Below are positions 27,693 through 32,326 of a DNA stretch of 32,326 bases, piece by piece. Both the position numbers and the translations under genes were made by a program. How positions within the stretch are numbered: the stretch's first letter is position 1; each line of letters starts with the position of its first letter. The notes under the pieces were generated by a model, which had not been told where the DNA came from, did no database searches, and saw only the letters and a list, made by a program, of their open reading frames with translations. Source of the stretch: Hyphomicrobium_A sp041659545 (lineage in GTDB: Bacteria; Pseudomonadota; Alphaproteobacteria; Rhizobiales; Hyphomicrobiaceae); assembly GCA_041659545.1 (NCBI GenBank), contig JBAZYB010000015.1:1-32326 (forward strand), in the 5' to 3' direction.

Positions 27693-28138
27693 TGGCCATC
27701 ACCCAGGCGATGTGTACTTCATTCAAGGTCGAGCTACTCAAGGGCCTGCACGACTTCACTACCGCAGCCGACGTTTTCAAGCTGGCGCTGTTCCGCGCCA
27801 CGGCGTCCATCTCCGGCACGTTCGGCGCTGGCACCACCAATTATTCGGACATGGGCGCCGACGAGGCGAGCGGCACCAACTACACGGCGGGCGGGCAGGC
27901 GCTGACCAACGTCACGCCGACGAGTTCTGGCACCACGGCCTTCACTGATTTCGCCGACGAGGTGTTCACCAACGTCACTATCACCACCAGCGGAGCGCTC
28001 ATCTACAACACCACCGGCGCGCTCAACCAGGCAATCGGGGTGTTCGATTTCGGCGGCGACAAGACGGCCACCGCCGGTGACATGACCATCATCTTCCCCA
28101 CGGCCGACGCCTCGAACGCCATCATCCGCCTGGCGTAG
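27692..28138 (+). CDS. Conserved phage structural protein
   Basis: This 148-residue protein begins MAITQAMCTSFKVELLKGLHDFTTAADVFKLALFRATA and contains NYTAGGQALTNVTPTSSGTTAFTDFADE, ALIYNTTGALNQAIGVFDFGGDKTATAGDMTIIFPTADASNAIIRL. This arrangement is seen in many phages from memory, usually annotated structural or tail. It starts one base before the upstream stop (TGATG). Beta-rich and probably a virion component. Confidence 0.75.
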   Translation: MAITQAMCTSFKVELLKGLHDFTTAADVFKLALFRATASISGTFGAGTTNYSDMGADEASGTNYTAGGQALTNVTPTSSGTTAFTDFADEVFTNVTITTSGALIYNTTGALNQAIGVFDFGGDKTATAGDMTIIFPTADASNAIIRLA

Positions 28139-28165
28139 CCCCCGGGCGCCCTGTAGGAGGCGCGC

Positions 28166-28597
28166 ATGTCTACGACAGGCTGGGGTAGAGGAGGCTGGGG
28201 GCAAGGCGGCTGGGGCACCGGCGTCTTCGAGGACATCAGCCTTACCGGTGTCGCCGCGACCGGCGCGCTTGGCTCTATCAAGATCGGCATCGGCGTCTAT
28301 GTCACCGGCGTCGAGGCGACCGGCGCGCTAGGTACGCTCGATGTCGATGCACAGGCGCAGATAACGCTCACTGGCGTCGAGGCGACCGGCGCGCTCGGTA
28401 GCGTATCGGTTGGCATCGGGCGCAACATCTACCTGACCGGCGTCCCTACCCCAGGCATGCTGGGTAGTATATTGATTTGGGACCCGGTGCCCGTCGGTCC
28501 ATCCGGTAACTGGACCCCCGTTTCGAACGGGCCAGCCGGCGGGTGGACGCAGGTGTCCGTTGGGCCGAGTGGCGGATGGACGCCAGTTGTGACATGA
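28166..28597 (+). CDS. Repeat-rich structural protein (GWG and TGVEATGALG motifs)
   Basis: This 143-residue protein starts at ATG 28166 after GTAGGAGGCGCGC. An N-terminal GWGRGGWGQGGWGTG stretch is followed by four copies of a TGV-x-ATGALGS-type beta motif with 20-22 residue spacing. Then come three GPxGxWTxV copies with a 12-residue period. Repeat-rich Trp/Gly proteins of this kind occur beside podoviral tail genes. It is probably a virion protein, but the function is unknown. Confidence 0.7.
   Translation: MSTTGWGRGGWGQGGWGTGVFEDISLTGVAATGALGSIKIGIGVYVTGVEATGALGTLDVDAQAQITLTGVEATGALGSVSVGIGRNIYLTGVPTPGMLGSILIWDPVPVGPSGNWTPVSNGPAGGWTQVSVGPSGGWTPVVT
28244..28470 (+). repeat. Four diverged TGVxATGALG-type repeats
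   Basis: Starts at about 28244, 28304, 28370 and 28436, spaced 60-66 bases apart, all in frame. Plus-strand units begin ACCGGCGTCGAGGCGACCGG or close variants. The first three are the most similar; the fourth has drifted (TGVPTPGMLGS). Confidence 0.8.
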
Positions 28598-28616
28598 ACG
28601 CAGTTCGAGGTACGCA

Positions 28617-29741
28617 ATGGTAAGCAGCTACTCCCCCTCCCTCCGCCTCGAACTGATGGCCACCGGCGACCAGTCCGGCACCTGGGGCACCACCACCAAC
28701 ACCAACCTCGGTACGCTGCTCGAGCAGGCAATCGCGGGCGTGCTCTCCGTGGCGCAGGGTGACGTCGCCAACCTGACACTGACGGCCACCGACGGCGCCA
28801 GCGACGAAGCGCGCAACATGGTGGTCAATATCACCGGCGCGATCACCGCGGCGCGGAACGTCGTTGTCCCCACTGCTGAGAAGGTCTACCTCGCCAAGAA
28901 CTCGACGACCGGCGGGTTCGCTGTCACTTTCAAGACCGCGGCCGGCACCGGCGTCTCTGTCCTTCCGGGAACCTCGCAGTGGGTCTATTGCGACGGCACC
29001 AACGTCGTGGCCGGGCTCGTCGACCTGCAGACGCTCTCGCTCACCGCGCTTTCGCCGACGACCACGGATGGTCTTGCGCTCGGCACCACGTCTCTCATGT
29101 GGGGCGATCTGTTCCTCGCCAGCGGCGGTGTCATCAACTGGAACAACGGCGACGTCACCGTCACGCATTCGGCGAACACGCTGGCCTTTGCCGGCGCGTC
29201 CTCCGGCTACACCTTCGACGCGGCGGTGACGCTTACCAACACCGGGCTCCATCTGCTCGATACCGACGCCAGCCATGACCTGATTATCGCGCCCGGGTCC
29301 AATCTGACCGCCGATCGCACGCTTACCGTGACAACCGGCGACGCCGCGCATACGCTGGACATCAGCGGTGCCCCGATCAACGTTGTCATCGCCTCGGGCG
29401 TCTACACCCCGACCCTGACCAACACCACCAACGTAGCCGCGTCGACAGCTTACGAATGCCCGTATATGCGTGTTGGAGATATGGTGCTGGTTTCCGGCAT
29501 TGTGGACATAGACGTTACTGCCGCCACAACTGTAACTTTGATGGGGATGTCGGTGCCCATTGCGTCAAATTTTGCCACCCAGTCCAACGCGGGCGGGGCG
29601 GCAGCGGCGGCAGGTGTTGCTCTGTCGGCCTTTGCGATAGAAGCTGATGTTACAAATGACCGAGTGTCTTTCCGCGGCGTTTCTGGCTCGGGTACGGCTA
29701 ACTCTGGTTTTAGCTTCTCATTCACGTATCGCATCATCTAG
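28617..29741 (+). CDS. Tail fibre-like structural protein
   Basis: This 374-residue protein starts at ATG 28617 with GAGGTACGCA upstream. The N-terminus (YSPSLRLELMATGDQSGTWGTTTNTNLGTLLEQAIAG) is a segment seen in phage tail fibre or tail-associated proteins from memory. The middle is Thr/Gly/Ala-rich and beta-like (NLTLTATDGASDEARNMVVNITG). The C-terminal part, after about residue 275 (from about 29440), is visibly lower in GC (TATATGCGTGTTGGAGATAT), suggesting an exchanged receptor-binding end. Beta-rich and probably distal in the tail. Confidence 0.65.
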   Translation: MVSSYSPSLRLELMATGDQSGTWGTTTNTNLGTLLEQAIAGVLSVAQGDVANLTLTATDGASDEARNMVVNITGAITAARNVVVPTAEKVYLAKNSTTGGFAVTFKTAAGTGVSVLPGTSQWVYCDGTNVVAGLVDLQTLSLTALSPTTTDGLALGTTSLMWGDLFLASGGVINWNNGDVTVTHSANTLAFAGASSGYTFDAAVTLTNTGLHLLDTDASHDLIIAPGSNLTADRTLTVTTGDAAHTLDISGAPINVVIASGVYTPTLTNTTNVAASTAYECPYMRVGDMVLVSGIVDIDVTAATTVTLMGMSVPIASNFATQSNAGGAAAAAGVALSAFAIEADVTNDRVSFRGVSGSGTANSGFSFSFTYRII

Positions 29742-29764
29742 CCCCACAAAACAAAGGAAAAACA

Positions 29765-30235
29765 ATGTCAGCTGAATTCCAGGAAGTCGTTGACGGCAAG
29801 CACTTCTACCACTTCAGCGGCATCGTGCAGCCGCTAGGCAAGCTCAGTTCGCAAATGTTGTGGAACCCGCCCGGCAGCGGCGTCTATTTCGGCATTTGGC
29901 AGATGTGGTTTTACAAGTCCCTCGCCACCGAAATCAACATGAAGCGCCGGACCAGCATTCTCGGCACCGGCGGATCGCTGCGCAACTCCGCGTTGTTCCC
30001 CGGCAATGGCAGCGGCCCCGCGTCCACGCCCATCGAGCAGTACAGCGACCTGACGGCAACTGCCGCCCCTGTTGCCAACGCTCTGCTGGTGTTCCCTAAA
30101 GGGGCTGACGACCTAACCTTCAAACATCCGCTAGTATTCGGGCCGGGGGAGGGCGTCATCGTCTACCCCGACACGCTGCAGGCGCTTAACTGGTCATGGA
30201 GCGTGATGGGCGAGGTAACGGGTATTCCGGCCTAG
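29765..30235 (+). CDS. Hypothetical tail-cluster protein
   Basis: This 156-residue protein starts at ATG 29765 after AAAGGAAAAACA. It reads MSAEFQEVVDGKHFYHFSGIVQPLGKLSSQMLWNPPGSGVYFGIWQMWFYKSLATEI and ends NWSWSVMGEVTGIPA. Trp- and Phe-rich beta composition; no membrane helix or catalytic motif. It lies between the fibre-like gene and the large tail gene. Virion component by context; no family match. Confidence 0.65.
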   Translation: MSAEFQEVVDGKHFYHFSGIVQPLGKLSSQMLWNPPGSGVYFGIWQMWFYKSLATEINMKRRTSILGTGGSLRNSALFPGNGSGPASTPIEQYSDLTATAAPVANALLVFPKGADDLTFKHPLVFGPGEGVIVYPDTLQALNWSWSVMGEVTGIPA

Positions 30236-30270
30236 CGACGACGAAGCGATAAGATGAGGTAGCAACGCAG

Positions 30271-32154
30271 GTGCCCGACCCGATCAAGATCCAGTTCCGG
30301 CCGGGTATCAACCGGGAGACCACCGATTATGGCAACATGGGCGGCTGGTTCGACTGCAATCTGGCGCGCGTCAGGAGCGGGACCTGGAGCAGCATCGGCG
30401 GCTGGCAGAAGTTCACTGCCAGCGCCATGCTCGGCACCCAGCGTAGCCTGTTCCCGTGGAGCACGCTGAACGGCAGCCGCTACTACGGCGTCGGGACCAA
30501 TCTCAAGTACTACGTTGTCCGCGGCAACATCCCGAACGACATCACGCCGATCCGCTCGACGGTGACCATCAACAACAACCCCTTCGCCATCACTAGCGGC
30601 AGCTCGCTCGCCACGGTGACCGACACGGCGCACGGCGCCATCGTCGGTGATTTCGTCACATACTCCGGGGCAGCCTCGATCGGCGCCAGCAACGTCACCG
30701 CCGCGGTGCTGAACCAGGAATACCAGATCGTCACCATCGTCGACGCCAACACCTACACGATCACGTTGACGGTGACATCGGACACCACCAGCGCCGGTGG
30801 CGGCGGTGCGGCAGTGAGCGCTGCGTACCAGATCAGCGTCGGTCTCGATACGACGGCTATCGGCAATGGCTGGGGCACCGGACCGTGGGGCTCCAACGGC
30901 TGGGGCAATGGCTCGAGCACCTTCGTCGAGACCGACCAGTTGCGCCTGTGGTCCGAGGACAACTTCGGCGAGGACCTGCTGTTCAACGTCCGCGACAGCG
31001 CCATCTATTACAAGGACATGTCGGGCAGCCTGTCGACGCGCGCGGTGAACATCACCACCCTGTCCACGACCGGTGACATCCCGACGGTAGCGCGGCAAAT
31101 TCTCGTCTCCAACAACGACAGGCACATCATCGCCTTCGGCGCCAACACCATCGACACCTCCACCCAGGACCCGTTACTGGCGCGCTGGAGCGACGCCGAG
31201 ACGCTGACCGACTGGGCGCCGAACACTACCAACAGCGCTGGAGATTTGCGCTTCGACAGCGGCTCGGAAATCATCAAGGCCGTGGAGACGACGACCGAGA
31301 CGCTGGTGTTTACCGACGTCTCGCTGCACTCGATGCGTTTCGTCGGGCCGCCGTTCACCTTCGGCCAGACGCGCATCGGCACCAATGTCCAGCTGATCGG
31401 GCCAAACGCTGTGGTCAGCACCGGCTCGGAAACATGGTGGATGGCAAACGGGCTGTTCCAGATGTACGACGGCGTGGTGCGCAACCTGCCATGCAGCATC
31501 CGCACCTACGTCTTCTCCATCCTCAACACCACGCAAACCGAGAAGATCGCCGCCGGCATCAACCGCACCTATAAGGAGGTCATCTGGCTGATGCCGGTGA
31601 ACGGCTCCAGCGAGAACAACTTCTACGTGATCTGCAACTTCGAGGACCCTTCCAGCCTGACGTGGTACTATGGCGACTTCAACGCTGTCGGGCGCACCAC
31701 CTGGCTCGATGCGTGGTTCGAGACGACGCCGCTCGCCGGGTCCACCGACGGCTATCTATACTCCCATGACCTTGGCGCCACCGACCAGTCCACCTCGCCG
31801 GCGGCGATGCTGGACACGTGGCTGGAATCCTCGGTGTTCGAGATCGGCAACGGCGACAGCTTCATGCTGGTGTCGCGCACCATCCCGGATGTGTCATTCG
31901 ACGGCTCGACCGCGTCGTCGCCAGCGGTGAACATGACGTTCCAGAAGCGCGACTACCCCGGGTCCGCCACCGTGGCCGGCCCCGACAACGCCGTGACGCT
32001 CACCGTGGGCGGGCCGCCCGAGCAGTACACCGGGAAGGTCGACAAGCGCTTCCGCGCCCGTTCGGTCAAGATCGGCATCGAGGCCACCGCGACCGGCACG
32101 CTCTGGCAGCTCGGTGTGCCGCGGCTCTATGCCAACCCAGATGGGAAGCGCTGA
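30271..32154 (+). CDS. Tail protein (P22 gp10-like, tail nozzle candidate)
   Basis: This 627-residue protein starts at GTG 30271 with GAGG about twelve bases upstream. The N-terminus (PIKIQFRPGINRETTDYGNMGGWFDCNLARVRSGTWSSIGGWQKF) matches, from memory, a large podoviral tail-protein family whose members begin with FRPGxNRExTxY and GGWxxCxxVRFRxG. Later blocks include LWSEDNFGEDLLFN, TDWAPNTTNSAGDLRF and MRFVGPPFTFGQTRIGTNVQLIGPNA. GNGWGTGPWGSNGWGNGSS (about 199-217) is a Trp/Gly loop. Candidate tail nozzle or P22 gp10-like protein completing the head-tail channel; the exact family is inferred. Coupled to the next gene (TGATG). Confidence 0.7.
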   Translation: MPDPIKIQFRPGINRETTDYGNMGGWFDCNLARVRSGTWSSIGGWQKFTASAMLGTQRSLFPWSTLNGSRYYGVGTNLKYYVVRGNIPNDITPIRSTVTINNNPFAITSGSSLATVTDTAHGAIVGDFVTYSGAASIGASNVTAAVLNQEYQIVTIVDANTYTITLTVTSDTTSAGGGGAAVSAAYQISVGLDTTAIGNGWGTGPWGSNGWGNGSSTFVETDQLRLWSEDNFGEDLLFNVRDSAIYYKDMSGSLSTRAVNITTLSTTGDIPTVARQILVSNNDRHIIAFGANTIDTSTQDPLLARWSDAETLTDWAPNTTNSAGDLRFDSGSEIIKAVETTTETLVFTDVSLHSMRFVGPPFTFGQTRIGTNVQLIGPNAVVSTGSETWWMANGLFQMYDGVVRNLPCSIRTYVFSILNTTQTEKIAAGINRTYKEVIWLMPVNGSSENNFYVICNFEDPSSLTWYYGDFNAVGRTTWLDAWFETTPLAGSTDGYLYSHDLGATDQSTSPAAMLDTWLESSVFEIGNGDSFMLVSRTIPDVSFDGSTASSPAVNMTFQKRDYPGSATVAGPDNAVTLTVGGPPEQYTGKVDKRFRARSVKIGIEATATGTLWQLGVPRLYANPDGKR

Positions 32155-32326
32155 TGTCGCACAACGACTCGCACCTGGGCCAGCACATCGTCATCGTCCC
32201 GGCGCCGCCGCGGCCGCCTGCCGGGTACGACGTCAACTACATGAACCAGCTGAACCGCTGGCTCGAGAACCTGTCCAGCCAGCTGTCGGCGATAACTTTC
32301 GGGCGCTTCAACGACATCTACCTGAG
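32154..32326 (+). CDS. Hypothetical protein, partial (runs off right edge)
   Basis: The ATG at 32154 overlaps the upstream stop (TGATG), and the frame stays open to the end of the window. It reads MSHNDSHLGQHIVIVPAPPRPPAGYDVNYMNQLNRWLENLSSQLSAITFGRFNDIYL. A Pro-rich start and a helix (NYMNQLNRWLENLSSQLS) recall small tail-associated proteins, but too little is visible. Confidence 0.6.
   Translation, partial: MSHNDSHLGQHIVIVPAPPRPPAGYDVNYMNQLNRWLENLSSQLSAITFGRFNDIYL

Noticed and set aside
30232..31125. 297-residue minus-strand frame opposite the large tail protein
   Set aside because: Antisense of a long conserved plus-strand gene; no recognisable domain or start signal.

Overview
The window is a stretch of a tailed double-stranded DNA phage or prophage genome with high GC content (roughly 60-65% by eye). 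It points to a high-GC, probably proteobacterial, host. No host genes, tRNAs, rRNAs, integrase, lysis genes or replication polymerase were recognised, so it looks like one contiguous part of a larger phage genome. The long P22-gp1-like portal, the scaffold and HK97-type capsid genes, and a gp10-like tail protein fit a short-tailed (podovirus-like) particle. That assignment is inference.

Left arm (1 to about 7,900, minus strand). This is a tightly packed series of small, mostly uncharacterised genes, many overlapping by ATGA. From upstream to downstream they are: a phage protein often labelled an antitoxin; several conserved phage hypotheticals; a two-CxxC protein; a degenerate HNH-fold protein; an AAA+ ATPase broken by a one-base frameshift; three short single-helix membrane proteins beginning MNP; a frameshifted conserved phage protein; a coiled-coil protein; and a beta-solenoid-like protein made of nonapeptide repeats that runs off the left edge. 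Most starts carry the same ribosome-binding leader, CGAAAGGAACC or a close variant, and several intergenic gaps hold GC-rich hairpins. Promoter-like sites on the minus strand lie at 8027-8054, 4936-4964 and 808-836. An AT-richer control region (4894-5308) holds palindromes and a 15-bp inverted repeat.

Divergent control region (7904-8183). A TTGACA promoter fires leftward and is embedded in three palindromes. Rightward genes start at 8184.

Right arm, accessory part (8184-13073, plus strand). It holds a terminase small-subunit candidate, a structured non-coding stretch (8760-9098), three small genes (two of them membrane proteins), a PD-(D/E)XK-like nuclease overlapping an adenine methyltransferase, a LexA-like winged helix protein, an unknown, a protein with an EF-hand loop, tandem repeats and a copied piece of the portal gene, and a free-standing HNH endonuclease.

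Right arm, morphogenesis part (13079-32326, plus strand). The order is terminase large subunit, two small genes, portal, small gene, Cpn10-like protein, scaffold, a small gene, decoration-like protein, major capsid protein, terminator, endonuclease-VII-like gene, terminator, then head and tail structural genes up to a gp10-like tail protein and the start of one more gene. The conventional head-gene order and continuous translational coupling suggest a late operon interrupted by two mobile endonuclease genes.

The least expected features are the in-frame portal-gene fragment in the gene at 11790, a candidate restriction-modification-like pair, a 13-bp TATANNGGTTACA motif occurring three times, an apparent AUC start codon with a strong Shine-Dalgarno, and three indels clustered in 2.2-3.3 kb.
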